From Thermothielavioides terrestris NRRL 8126 (Eukaryota > Ascomycota > Sordariomycetes > Sordariales > Chaetomiaceae), in assembly GCF_000226115.1 (NCBI RefSeq), contig NC_016460.1:558001-622000 (forward strand): a stretch of 64,000 nucleotides of DNA, written 5' to 3'. The translations under genes were made by a program, and so were the position numbers. The notes under the pieces were generated by a model. The model was not told the DNA's origin. It did not search any database and was given only the letters and a program-made list of their open reading frames with translations. Below, piece after piece: positions 11,462 through 23,547 of the stretch. The first letter of the stretch is position 1. Each line of letters starts with the position of its first letter.

Positions 11462-12430
11462 GGTTGTCAGATTTGAGTGATCGCTGGGGTTTGCTGGGAT
11501 GGGGAGGGGGGTGTCGGTGATGCGGTTGACGGTGCTGCTGGTCGTTGGTGTGCAGGTCGGGCTTGATCTGGGCTGTGGTGCAAGCAAGGTGTGCGCGGCT
11601 ACCTTTGAAGCAACCGCCAGCTGAACGGGTTGCGCCCCTGAAATGCGTCAGGGTTGCATTGGCCTGCTCATACGCTAATTTCGGGGTAGCAAAGCAGGTT
11701 GGACAAGGCTTGGCAAGCCGGAAGACGGCGGCACCGACGCCGGCCAACATGGGGATGTCGATCCAAGGTAGCGCCCCAGGATTTGAGTCCCAACACGGAA
11801 CATCACTGGAACATCCAGACTAGTTCTTCCGCACACTGCACATCTGTTCCACCGAGGAGTGATCCTCTAGCTGCTCCAAGTGGCTACTTACTCTCGATTA
11901 CAGCGCGCTTCCCCAAGCCTGAGGAGCGTCCATGTCCATCTTTCGCCAGACAAGGCAGCGATGGCCGGACGAAAATAATGTGACTTTCTGGTTCCCATGG
12001 CCGCCCCAGATTGCTCCAATACCCAGCCCAAATTTCCTGTCCGCCTGTCTAGAACCCATCAGCGCCCCCACCTCTATCAATGATCACAACATTCTTCTTC
12101 CACCTGCAGGGCAGGGGCCCAAGTTGCGGTCTCTCGGCGGCGACTTATCGAGGTTGAGACAGGGGGGCGCCGAGGACGATGTTGTGGCCGGGCGGTCAAC
12201 TGAACATTCAAGAACCATCCCGTCCAGAGAAAGCGGTCCGCCTGTCGTAGTACTCATGCAATCGTCATAACACATAACAATAGAGCGGCCCCGTAATCGA
12301 CTCAATGGGTGCCACTGAATCCTGCGCCAGAGACGCCGTCCTTAAGCTAGGCCAAATCGGCTGGCGAGAAAAAAAAAAAAAAAAAGAAAAAAAAAAGAAA
12401 AAAAGAAAAAAGCGCGTCGTTGTGCCAGCC
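11462..12430. other. Intergenic region with A-rich tract
   Basis: Holds the promoter side of the small membrane protein and the 3' side of the next minus-strand gene. A purine tract of A runs broken by single G lies at 12368-12411. No gene supported. Confidence 0.5.
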
Positions 12431-13696
12431 CTAACACTGGCTGGCGCCCGCCGTTTCGCTCCTGTGTAGCGAGTCACCTGGCGAGTCATCAGACTGATGG
12501 CTGTCCGAGTGGCTGCTGCCCGAACGAGCGCTCTCTGACTTGTCGCCCTCCGAAGCCCCGGCCGTTGCCCCGCCTCCAGGGCTGCACACGGTCGGGGCAA
12601 CCTGGCTGCTGGCCGGCTGGCAGATCGGGCTGCCCATCAGCCAGCACACGAATGTAATCCAATCCCTGTAGTTCGCTTCGTATCCTTCGGTGAAGTCGAA
12701 CATGCGCGACTGACGCACGTGCACGGCGAGCGGTTGCTCTTTATCGTGCCATACCTGGAGGAGGCGCAGTTGGCGGCAACAGGCGGAAAAAATGGTGGCC
12801 GGGACATATCGGTGATGGTTGTATGTCTTGCCCTCAAAGTACCGACGGGTAGCCAGCACGGCGGTAGCGATGATCATCTCTCCAGTGGTGAGCGTGTCGT
12901 CCTGCAGAGGCACTTTACTCTGCAACAAGACCTGCACGTGGGGCGTGGAGGAGTCGGTCGGTTCTATGACGGAGTGGAGCAGCCATAAGCGGTAATCTGT
13001 CGGGCTGATGAGAGGAAGCGGAGACCATCTGGTGCTCCTGCGGAAGGTGGTAAGCTAGAGCAAGGGAAGACAGAAGTTGATGGCGACTTACCCGCGACTG
13101 TCCTTCCAGGCATTGCTAAACCACTCACAATCCCAAGTGTCGGGGTCCGGCTGCGTGCGGCCGAAGGATTCCAGGGCGCTCAGCATGAAGCCGGCCTCGT
13201 GGAACATGAAATCCTCGACCCAGACAAAGCCCTCCCGATTCTCTGGCCTCTCTTCTCCCTCTAAGGGAAGAAGGGTGCGGTCCTCCCAGGGTCGACTGCG
13301 CTGCACAAACGCATTCATGTCTGCCCACGAAACCGGTTCAATGAAACGCGGGCCCCCATCTGACACATCGTTCGAGAACAGGTCGAGAGAAGATATGGAG
13401 ATATCGACTCTGGCCGCGTCGGCGGGAGTGAGGTAGTCCCCAGCATATTCTCGTAAGCCGAAGTAGCAACGGAGCAGGCGCTCCTGTCCCGCATCCAAAT
13501 TCAATTTCTTTTTTGTTTTTTTCTTCGACTTTGACTTCGGGACATCCGACAGGGTTGAGGAGGCGCCGGTGGTCGACGAGGTCGCGGATTCGGCAATGGG
13601 TGCCTCGCTCGGAAGGGCTTGGTTGGAGATTACGGACAATGGTGAACGATCCGTTGGCTGCGGCTGCTTTCTGGCAGGGGAATCGGCGGCGCCCAT
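12431..13696 (-). CDS. Hypothetical fungal protein with basic lysine cluster
   Basis: Model: exons 13696-13092 and 13004-12431, 392 residues. Not recognised. The first 60 residues are low-complexity Ser/Pro/Thr; then comes a lysine run (KSKSKKKTKKK, about 58-68) that could be a nuclear localisation signal. A compact, aromatic-rich region (about 70-340) follows, with no transmembrane helix; the last 50 residues are Ser/Asp/His-rich and probably disordered. The intron (donor GTAAGT, acceptor ATCAG, 87 bases) joins two frames with a smooth protein sequence across the junction (WKDSRG then PTDYRLW), which is the best evidence that this is one gene. Upstream, the frame stays open without an ATG, so a further 5' exon is possible. 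Confidence 0.68.
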
Positions 13697-15354
13697 GTTG
13701 TCGAAGGGCCGCGTCTGAGCGGAGGTCGAGTTGTGCGACGATTGATAAAGGCGCGAATGACGGGCTAAGGCTTCATGCGATGGCAATGAAGGAGGCGAGA
13801 CTGGAGAATGGGGAGGAAGGTTGGTGAGACTGTTGAGCAATGGCTTTCATGAGGTTGCAAAGCGAAGTTGCTTCGAGTGGGTGGGCAAGTTGGTGATGTG
13901 AGGTTGTGGTGTGGAATGCTGCACAGGAGTTGGCGCAGGTTGAGCCTTGTTGTCGAATGTGTTTGACGGGTTGGCGGGGGAACATCTGGAGAGGGCAAGT
14001 GGCATGTGCACTGTAGATTCTTGTTTGTTTGTCGCCCCCTGACTCTGGGTTCGCCCTAGACAAATGTGTAGTTTACAGTTGATACATCTAGGGCAGAGCA
14101 ATTTTCTTTTTTTTCTTCTTTTTCTCTTTTTCTCTTTCTTTTTCTCTTTCTTTTTTCTTGCCTTTTTCTTTTCCTTTTTCTTTTCCTTTTCTCTTCCCTT
14201 TTTTTTCTTTTTTTTCCCTTTCCTTTTCTTTTTTTCCTTTCTTACTCTTTTCTTTCTTTCTTTTCTTTTTCTTTTTCTCTTTCTTTTTCCTTTTTCGTTT
14301 CCCTCCAACTTCATTGAATTATCTCGGGGGAACTATTGGATGCTATATCGGCGCCATGTAGAAGTAATCCTCTTCCTCCTTTCAAGGACCCTAAATAAAC
14401 ATTGTCGCATGCTGCCTCCACAGTTGGGTAGCTCGACAGCACGTTGGCACTGCTCTTGTATATGTATTGAATCCAACCTAGCATCCTGGGCACGCCGAGG
14501 GCCGGAGCGAAATCATGTGGCGTTGCACCTATTCCCACATCTGCCAGGCGATGTGATCCGTAGAGCCCCGTGCCCTGTCACGAGGCCATCAGTGATTGGA
14601 ACGATGTGCCGTTAATATAGTGTATTCAGTTTCTCACGACACATTAACCCATCAACCAAGCCAAGCCAGAATGCTTCGGAAAACCCCCTTGTCCGTCTAC
14701 CAACCAGTCTTCGATGTCCCTTCCGTCTATACCCACCCCTGGCTTCCCTCAGCCCCCGGCTGGACACCCGATTCCCACAGCAGCTAACCTACCCAGACAT
14801 ACACACCGCCCTGTGCCCAATCGACTTCTCCAGACGCTCCATCTGAGCAAGGCAAGGTGAGAAGGCCAAATTGTTTACACCTTGGCCTCCATGCCGTCAA
14901 ATTCGCGCTCGCGGCTAAACCAAGAACAACGAGAACAGGAAGTAACTCCATCAGCATCGCGCCACACATCCAATAATGACTAAATAGGCGAGGAGAAACC
15001 GGGAACGGGACAGGTCTCACTGTGATTCCAGATGCAAAAAAAAGCCGCCGCCATATTGAACCGTCGACATGGAAAGAAGCGAGACATGATATCAGGCAAG
15101 ACAACCCATGCCAGGAGCATAAGGTACATGTCCATAGTACAGACGCAGACGCAGAGGCAATCCAGCGGGTGATGTAGCAATGCAACACCATACCATCTGG
15201 GCCCTCAGAAGGGGAGGTCGGGGGGGGGGGGGGATGGGGGTTAAAGTAGGGGAAGGGTAGAAGGGGGAGAAGCGTCGGGTAATGGAGGGAATCGCTTCTT
15301 GGGCTTCGAAGGGAGGGAGAGGAAGGGGTGAGTTGGTCTAATGATAGGTAGTTA
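13697..15354. other. Intergenic region with long pyrimidine tract
   Basis: No gene is supported. The main feature is the CT-rich tract at 14101-14304. A poly-G run (about 15217-15230) lies near the end of the carrier gene. Confidence 0.5.
14101..14304. repeat. Polypyrimidine (T/C) simple-sequence tract
   Basis: About 200 bases almost entirely T and C on the plus strand, built from irregular TTTTTC and CTTTTTC units. It creates a spurious Phe/Ser/Leu-rich open frame. Such tracts can adopt triplex (H-DNA) structure; whether this one does is not shown. Confidence 0.9.
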
Positions 15355-16571
15355 TTACTCCTCGTACCTTCCCCCCGTCAGGATCGCCGGGCCGCTCTTC
15401 TCGAGCTTGTCCTTGAGGAACTCGTAGACGGTAAAGGTCACGGCCTGGCCGGGCGCGACGCGCATGATGCGCGGCGTGATGCCCTTGTAGAAGGCGTGCA
15501 CGCCTTCTTGTCTGTTGGGTTTTGGCGCGGTCAGCACTGACTCATTGCTCGCCATCTCACAGAGGAGCGGAGAAGGGAAGAAAAAAACGCACTTGAACAT
15601 GTCGCTCGCGATGCGCGTGATGCGCTGCAGCGCCGAGGAGCCTTCCTCGGCCTTCATCTTCTGCAGGCGGGTCTTGATGGTGTCGATGGGCGCGTTGCTG
15701 AGCGGGCCCATGGCGCCGCTGACGAGGCCGATCACGGTGGTCTGGTAGCTGGGCAGGCTGCCGCCGTCGCGGTACTGGGGCTGCCACTGGAACAGCCACT
15801 CCTTGAAGTAGCTGTACGCCGTGAAGTTGACGGCCTGGTTGCTGCCCTGGCGCAGCGCCGTCAGCGAGACGCCGCGGTACAGCGCGCCCGCGCCCTCCTC
15901 CTTGACGATGGTGTACAGCGCGTGCGCCGCGTTGCGGTACTTGGGCACGTCCAGCGGGTCGGCCATGCTGTGGTGCTGCGCCTGCAGGCGGATCTTGACC
16001 ACCTCCATCGGCGTCACGACCGCGACGGCCTCGGTCACGCCCGCGGCGAGCCCGGCCACGAAGAGGCCCCGGCCCGAGATGGAGCCCGTCTCCCTGCTGG
16101 CGAGCAGCTGCTTGTACCACTCGAACGAGGTGAAGCGGATGGCCATCTTGGGGATGATGCCCGTGAGCACGGCGCCGAGGCCCTTGTACAGCCCGAGCGG
16201 CGTCTCCTTGCGTACGATCTCGAGGCCGGTGCGGATGAAGCCGCGCTTGGGCATGCCGGGCTGCCGGCCCCGCCGTGATAATTGCATGCGCACCTTGATG
16301 GTGTCTGTCCGGCCGCAACAGTCAGCTCCAATCCCATGGTGCCCCCATTCCACCACCCACACATTGAGGGAGAGAGACAACATACCGAGCGGGTGGCACA
16401 CCAAGGCCTCCATCATCCCGGCACCGCCGCCAGCTGGAGATCGACCCCGCGTGTTAGCACGGCGCATAGCAGCACGGATGCTCGAGGCGCGGCTCCAGCC
16501 GGGGGCTCACCGATGAGGTTGGTCGCCGCAGACGGCGGCTTTTTGCCATCCCTGCTGCCTTTTGTCGCCAT
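15355..16571 (-). CDS. Mitochondrial carrier, succinate-fumarate transporter type (Sfc1/AcuL)
   Basis: Model: exons 16571-16511, 16433-16386, 16304-15593 and 15511-15355, 325 residues. Three tandem carrier repeats carry the signature Px[D/E]xx[K/R]: HPLDTIKVRMQ, TPMEVVKIRLQ and APIDTIKTRLQ, giving six membrane helices in the inner mitochondrial membrane. The N-terminal AGGGAGMMEALVCHPLDTIK block, the RFTSFEWYKQ and GSNQAVNFTAYSYFKEW segments and the length fit the Sfc1/Acr1/AcuL group, which exchanges cytosolic succinate for fumarate and is needed for growth on acetate or ethanol. Two small 5' exons (61 and 48 bases) split the first signature motif, and the third intron sits before the final helix. 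Other di/tricarboxylate carriers are the alternative, but the group match is good. Confidence 0.9.
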
Positions 16572-18507
16572 GTCTGCAGTCCTGTGTTTCTTTCCTTCTC
16601 CTTTTTTGCTCCGCGAGACCTCCTCGACCCGACTCACGACCTCACCGGAACGATGGTGGCCGAGAGAACGCCGTTGCCGAACGCCAAGACCGGCTCTCTC
16701 TCCGATTCCCGAGGAAGATGTTATCCCTTATTTGGGGTCCGTGTGCGCGCCCAACCAGCAATTCCGTGCGGTAGCTGGTCCTGAAGTTTTCACAATGAAA
16801 GCAAGGACGATGATATCATCCAGCGTCTCGTTGTGATATCCTGGACCCTATCGGGCGAGAGGAGACGAGCGCAGCGTGCGCCCGGACGGACGGACGGACG
16901 GAGGGCCGGGGGAGCGGTTATGGATCCGCCTACGTGACGCAAGGGGCACGACGGAGAAAGCAACAGAGGGAACCGGGGGGTATCAGAAGGAAAAAAAAAC
17001 GGAGAGCAAAAGAAGCGAAAAAAAGAAGGGAAAAGGGGACGCTTTAGAGGGAGAGCAAGAGCGGCTGGCATCGACCCCAAATTATGACTCTTCAGCCACG
17101 GCAGATCGGATCTGATGACGGACCAGGGAGCCGAGCCGAGCGGGCACATGGCCGAGGGCGGATGGGGCACTCGTTCAGGTGCCATTCGAAACGCCGCTGA
17201 GAAGGGAGAGGACCGGGCCAGAAGCCACCCGAACCCCAGGAAGATACCGTTGTTGAGAATGGGCAAGGAGATCCACACTGGTGGACTGGAGTCGGGTTGA
17301 GTGAGTCAGGGAGGGGAGGGGGGGGGGGGGGGGGTCAGGAAAGAGGCGAATAGCCCAGCCAGGGAAACCTAACAAACCGGCGGAAACGATAAACTCGACG
17401 TCAACCAGGCCATTGTCGGCAACAAAGGACACGGATCTGCAAGGGCCCAGTGACGGGATGTGACGGATGGGGGAGGGGCCTTCCACAGTTTTGTCTGGAA
17501 GCTACCGGGGCCCGTCCTTCGGCGCAGCGGAGCTTCCCACCCGTTGACTGACCACTACTCTTGTCCCCCCCAGCTTGTAAACAGCTTCACTCGCCAATTG
17601 CCGGCTCATGCTTTCCACAAACCTGTTATATCCCACTGGAATCAGAATTGGGCCAGAGACGGCCGGGCGTAAGCGAACTGCGCAAAGCAGAACCAGCCCG
17701 ACAAGACCTTGCCCCGTCGGGACCGGGTGGACAAGTTGTTGCAAGAAAGTCAGTCCCTGGCTTGTGAACATGATGATCCAGTGACGTAGCGATAACCGAC
17801 TGGGAGCCGAGCTTGTGAAAAAATAATGCGGGGAAAGGCTGTGAATGGGCTGCGCTTGCTGCGAGGGGCGAGCGGCTGGCCCCACAATTGCAGTGGCCAG
17901 CCGCAAAAGCTCGGACGCTTCCGGGATTGCCCTCCCGCGCTGGAAGCGGCCAAATGCCGAGGTCCAGAAGCGGCGCCTGCGTGAATGTGTGTGTCCAGTG
18001 TTGTGTGCGTGTCGGTCTGCCGAGATGTCCCCGTCTTGTCCGGGCCACTGGCCGTCAGGATGCCGGACAAGATATCCAGGAGAGACCAAGGGCAAGCACT
18101 TGGGGGTCAATGCCGACACCGAAAAAAGAGCGCAATGCTGGAACTATCCTTGACAGATCAATAGTTAATTAGATGCGAAACTAAGAAAGGGTATTGATAA
18201 CCGAAAAGCAAGCCAATTGAAGCCAATTGAACGTTCCGCCATGTCGGTGCCTCCGTCTATAAGTTTTCAAGACCTTTTTTTGCCGGATATGTGCGCACAT
18301 TGTTGAACAGAGACGCCCCTGAAACCCCAAACCCCATAACCCGTCGTCGCCCAAACGCTGTCCACCCCTTTCGCAATGGTCCCAGAGAAAGATACAAAAG
18401 CGCCAGAAAAAGCAAAAGAGATAAACTGGAAGGAAGAAGAAGAACAACAACGAAGAGTGAGCAAAAAAAGAAAAACACCAAAACTCCATCCCTGATTCCG
18501 GCCGCTG
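16572..18507. other. Intergenic, nearly 2 kb, no supported gene
   Basis: Contains the promoter of the carrier gene and the 3' flank of the sulfur-controller gene. A 205-codon minus frame (18119-17502) has no family resemblance and is judged to be chance. A poly-G run lies at about 17316-17334. Confidence 0.5.
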
Positions 18508-20962
18508 TCAGCTACGGCTCGGCGTGCCCACCTCCACAGCGCCATGCCCATGCGTCCCGCTGCCGATGTCCTTGAACGAATAAACACGAATCTCTCCGTC
18601 CTCGCTGCCGCTGGCCATGCGGCTGTCGCTCAGGCCCACGCACGTCACGGGCCCGCGGTGGCCGACAAAGGTGGCGTCGCACTTGCCGCCGCGCGGCTCC
18701 CAGCACTTGACCATGCCGTCGTTGGCGCCGCTGACGACGCGGATGGTGTCGCCCGCGAGCGACCACACACCCTCGAGGTGCCCGAACATGGTCTTGAGGC
18801 ACCGGCCGGTCGCGCTGTCCCAGAGCCGGATCGTGCTGTCGAGGGCGGCCGAGAGGAAGTAGCGCGGGGGCAGCGGGCGGGCCGGGTCGGATGCGAAAGG
18901 CGCGCCGTACATGGCGTGGACGTCGTCGTCGCGAGATGGCGAGCTGCTGCTCCGTTCGGGATGCATGAACGAAACCGTGGCGGAGCCGTCGGCCCCGCTC
19001 GCGACGGAGAGCGTGTCCGTGTTGTCGCCGGACCCGTTCGTGCCCGTCAGCAGCTCGTCGTCCGGCTCGTACTCTGGCGGGAGCAACAGCACTTGCTGCA
19101 CATGGCCAACGTGTCCTTCAAACGTCCGGATCACCTTCTTGGTGTCCAAGTCCCACAGCTTGATCGTGGTGTCGTCAGAAGCCGACATGACCGTTCTGCT
19201 GGCAATGTCGAGTCGCGTGCAGTTCACCCAGTCGGTGTGGCCTTTCAGGCAGAACGCTTCCTTCGAGTTGAAGTCAAAGATCTTGACGCTCCTGTCGATC
19301 GAGCCGCTCGCAAGAAGCTGGGCGTCAAAGTGTACGCTGACAACGCCGTCGGTGTGGCCCTGGAGCGTCGAGATGCACTCGCCGGTATGCCAGTTCCAGA
19401 TCTTGATGGTGCCTATACATCCAGTCAGCACGCGCTTCCCCAGGTTAGATCTCGGACTGGGCCGGCTTACTGTCCAGGCTGCCACTGATCAATTTGGATT
19501 CGTCGAACTGCAAGGCGCGGATCCCCCGCGTATGGCCGCGGAGGGTTCGAATCTCCTCGCCCGTATCGATGTTCCCTGTAGAGACACGGGTTAGCGTCGG
19601 GACCTGGGTGCAGTGCGATCTCGCCAGTGATGTCGACATACAAATCTTGATGGTGGCATCGTAGGACCCGGTCGCAAGAATGTTGTCATCTAGCTGAAGA
19701 CATGTGACGCCGTTGGTGTGTCCCTTCAGCGTCTTGACCGAGCAGCGCCCGTACTTCCAGTTGTACCCAACCTGGACATCATCGTTAGCCTCTCTCTCCC
19801 TTCAACCCCACGGCTGGCGGTATGCTCACCTCCCACCGGTCCTTGTACACGGCCTTCCAACTCCGCGTCCTGGGCTCCAGCTCCGGCTGCTTCTCCACGC
19901 ATTGCCGCTTGCCGTCAGGCCCTTCTGTAGACTCGCCCTGTCGCTTGCCCAAAGCTAGGGTCCCTTGGGAGGACGAATCGGTCAATTCCTGGACCCTTCC
20001 GTTGGAGCTCTCCTTGGCCAGTTGGCGCGCCCGCGTGTAGTTGCGCAGCCTCTTCCTCTCCAGGAGGGGCAGGCCCCATCCACACTTGGTGCACTTGCGA
20101 TTCACGTGCTGCTCGCACATGCGGACCCAGACGGCATCGTCGTCGGCCAACATACGCCACCTCTGGCTGACTTGCGCAGCCTTGGTCAGGCTCACCGTGT
20201 CGAGGTAGCACAGGATCTTCTGCGCGATCTCGACGGGCAGCGCCGTGATGAAGTCGATCTTGAGGGCCTCGTTCACCTCGCGCGAGACAAGCGATAGTTG
20301 GGGGAAGCAGAGCTGCGCGAGGACCCCCTGCAGCATCAGCTCGCGGTGGCGGGCCGGCGCGGCGGAGAACAGTGACCACACATGGGTGATGGCTTGTTGA
20401 TCCTGCCCGACGGGTTAGCACGGGGACGCGCCGGACAAAAACCTAGCCTCTCGCAGTGAGGTGGCAACGTGTAGCGAAACAAGCTTACAGCGGGAGTGAG
20501 TTTGTCGAGCTCCTGCTGGATCTTGACCATCTTGGCCTCGTCGGCAGCTCGTCGACATTTCGAATCGGGGCGGTGGCGATAACAGTACTTGGTGTTCGGG
20601 TCCTTCTCTCGCGCCGTCTGTTCATTGTTTGGTTTGCCGATCGGGGCGTACAAGCTTGGAATGTGTTCCTTCAGGAACGGAGTGACCGTCTTCCCTATCA
20701 GAGACGACGACATGCTGGTCATGCTGTCGCGGGACCTCAACCGCTCCTCCTCGGGCCGCAGTCGATCGCAGCTTCTGGCCGTGTCCACCTGTCCGACCTC
20801 GGTCTCGCCGGATCTGTCGAGGCTGGGAACGCTCTTATGTCGAGGTGTGGGCGGGTGTGTCAGAGAAGCCGTGTCGGCGTCATCGGTCGGGCAATCGATG
20901 CCATCCTGTCTCGGGAGCGGCGGGCGGCCACGGCGGATGGTGGGAGATTGGAAGCGTTCCAT
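18508..20962 (-). CDS. F-box/WD40 protein, sulfur controller (Scon-2/SconB/Met30 type)
   Basis: Model: exons 20962-20489, 20402-19830, 19771-19642, 19575-19471 and 19412-18508, 728 residues. Substrate-recognition subunit of an SCF ubiquitin ligase that, in Neurospora and Aspergillus, represses sulfur-acquisition genes by acting on the CYS3/MetR bZIP activator. A divergent N-terminus (1-158) is followed by an F-box at about 208-250 ([17 protein letters not shown]) and a spacer with a CTKCGWG motif. Seven WD40 repeats follow, each opened by GH (GHTNGV, GHTRGI, GHTDGV, GHTDWV, GHVGHV, GHLEGV, GHRGPV); a Ser/Asp-rich insertion of about 60 residues sits in the fifth. Splicing restores unbroken WD units at three junctions (for example IKI-W-NIDTGEE), which fixes the introns. 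Orthology is well supported; a role in this organism is inferred. Confidence 0.92.
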
Positions 20963-23547
20963 AGGGGGAACGGGGCGCAAACGCAAGCAAATGGGAGTCT
21001 TGCGTTGGTACCAGGTTAAATGGCCCGTGCCAGCATTGGGCTCACTTGCCAGTAACGGTCGGGCTGAGGCGATGGCGTGCTGGCTCTGGCCGCTGGTGAG
21101 AGCGAGCCCTGAGCGGGTTTCGGGGCGGTCAAGCGGCCGGGTAAGTGAGCGACAGGCGGCACGGCGGCACGCAATGCACGGCAGCTGCTTCGCAATTCGG
21201 GAAACCGAAGGGCCAGTGCCAGGGTCTGCCACACCTGCAAGACTGACCAAGGAGGACGGGGGAGGTGATCACCGGTGATGTCTTAAAAGGCCAGGCGGGG
21301 GACGCTTGATCAACTCTCAGTTCGCTGTAAATTGAGCCATTCCACGGCAACCTGGAACCTGTGTATTGTCCACTAGCGCTAGCGTACACTAGACACCGCT
21401 GGCAAAAACACAAGGGCGGTTGCGACGGCGCTGGACGGGTGCGCTTGGCGGGCCGATTGTTCAGTGGTGTCGATGCAGAGCAGGACCCTGGTGCAAGAAG
21501 TGGGCAGAATGGCGAAATCGGCGTCTTGGTGGAGCTGGTGAGCTGCTTTGCACCTGAAATTGCGTTATCGCCGGGTGTCTGGTCCGTGCGTCGATAACCC
21601 GTTGCCCACCGTTCCACACCTTCGGGTGCGGGGAAGAGAGCTAATGTATACTACACTACCACAGTAGACTCTCTGGCGTGTCTTCCTCCACATACACTAT
21701 ACTACACTACAGTTGCGACGTGTTGTGACGAGGCACTGGGGAATCACTGAAGGAAGCATGCAGCGGGAAGGAATTTAGCATCAACAGATTCCCCAGATTT
21801 TACTTCAATGACCGGAGAGAACCCAGGGCCCCAGTCTCCGAAGAGCCGCACCCCACGTCGGCCCAAGTCCCGCTTCCAGGTTGGTATCCGTACTTGAACG
21901 TTAACACAAACATCCCGCACTGCCTCACGTGAGAGCAAAGCATCGAGAGCAGCTCGAGCCAGCGAAGAGTTTTTCAGTAAATCACTTTGCGGCAGGGTCG
22001 CTGTACCAAAATGGTTTCGAAGACTGCAAATCATTTTTCCAAAAACCCTCACCAAGCCCCCCTGGAAGCAAAAGAAGGGATCAGGCACGCTGCGGACAAC
22101 GCTCGGAAAGAAAGGTGTTGTGTCAGCTTGCACGTCACACTGCAGCAGCCGCTGTAATGAGTGTTGGCGAATAACACGAATCAAAGTTAGCAGATAGGTA
22201 GCCGGCTGATCAATGACTGGGAAGCTGGCTTGGCCTGCGACAACGACAAAAAATACCTGCGGTAACTGCGCAGTGTACGGAATACAGATTACATCTCGAA
22301 ATTGTTGGAATATCGAAAAAATTTGTGTTGCGCTTCTCGCGCTTCTCAAGTTAGCGTCACTGGCAGGTTCCAGGTTGCCTTCGGCCCGGGAGGAGGCGGC
22401 AGGGCGACTTTGGCCATCAAGGTTGCAGGACAGGGGTCAGGAGGCAAAGCAGACTTCCACTTTCAGGCTGGCACCAACCCAACCAATGCAGGAGACAACA
22501 GGAATACCAGACAGTTACGGATAGCCACCCTGGAGACAATGATTTCCGAGGTCGGGAGAGATGCTATGCAGATGACTGCAGCAGACGACGATCTCGGCCC
22601 GTCCATTGCTCACGCACTTGATTGCGCCATTCCTTGGCGCCCTGAGCAATTTCAGAATTTCAGGTGGTAGCCGAAGTGGATCGATCCCATCCGCCCCACT
22701 TTCAGCCCTGACTGAGGGTAAGGCGGGATGGAACGCTGAGTTCAAAGCGGCAAGAAATACACTACTGCGTCGTTTCTTCCGTCCGGATATAAGTCTCGCC
22801 AAAAGCCAGATTTCACCTTGAATGCTGATCCCAGCTGGTGGCTGATATCAGAGTCTTTCTCTGCGACATCGTCTGCTAGCATTGCTACCCGCCGATTCCA
22901 GCCGCGGAGCAGACACAGCCGTCTGTTGGCAACAGCTGTCCGGGACAGCCGTTGCCCCCCTCGAGAATACCTCAGGTAGGTTTTACCAAAGGTTTCGCTT
23001 TCCGTGTTCGTCCCATCTCCGAAGACTCAAGAGCCACCATTGGCCCGCCAAGTGTGGGCGAAACCGCGTAACCCGAGGATATCAACCGAGCATGCCGAGT
23101 CCGTGGAGCGAATTGGGGGTTGAAGGTGACGCTACCGGGCCTTGTACACCCCTAAGTTGGTCATTGTCAGTCGTGATCGGATGAAGAGTCTGGCCGGCAG
23201 AGGACATACAATGCAGGCGTATAAGCCCAGGCAGGATGGAGTGGTAACAGGCGGTTGATGAGTGCGGCGAAGTCAAGGACGGATTCCTGACTGCTCCTCA
23301 TCCCCCGGGAAGAGCGGGTAGCTTTCCCCTATCAGCCACTTACCCTCCGGAGTACACACCCCAGTTTTGAATTTGGGTTCGTCTTCGTGTTCAGTCGCAT
23401 CCAGCTATTTTTTTCTACTTTTTACCCCATTGCTCTTTGCGGTGGAATAGGTGCCTTCTTCCCTTTAACTACCTACCTCTCGTTCTCACACCCTCGACTT
23501 CTCACACCCTCGACACACTATGTCCTCAAGCACACAGACAACGCGAC
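20963..23547. other. 2.6-kb intergenic region
   Basis: Upstream side of the scon-2-type gene and downstream side of the alpha/beta hydrolase. A 201-codon minus frame at 22349-21744 has a more protein-like composition than most chance frames, but no family is recognised and neighbouring frames do not extend it. A 12-bp perfect palindrome lies at 21268-21279. Confidence 0.45.
21268..21279. promoter_or_regulatory. Palindrome ATCACCGGTGAT upstream of the sulfur controller gene
   Basis: A perfect 12-base palindrome, about 305 bases before the start codon at 20962, overlapped on its left by a second palindrome GTGATCAC (21265-21272). Neurospora scon-2 is activated by the bZIP protein CYS3, which binds palindromic sites built from RTGAY-like halves; this site is only loosely similar. 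Regulatory function is a guess. Confidence 0.25.

Noticed and set aside
10956..11750. 264-codon minus frame overlapping the small membrane protein
   Set aside because: Out-of-phase shadow rich in His and Arg; the other phase has membrane helices and correct splicing.
14064..14615. 183-codon plus frame
   Set aside because: Phe/Ser/Leu-rich translation of the polypyrimidine tract.
17502..18119. 205-codon minus frame
   Set aside because: No family resemblance; overlapping frames in all phases.
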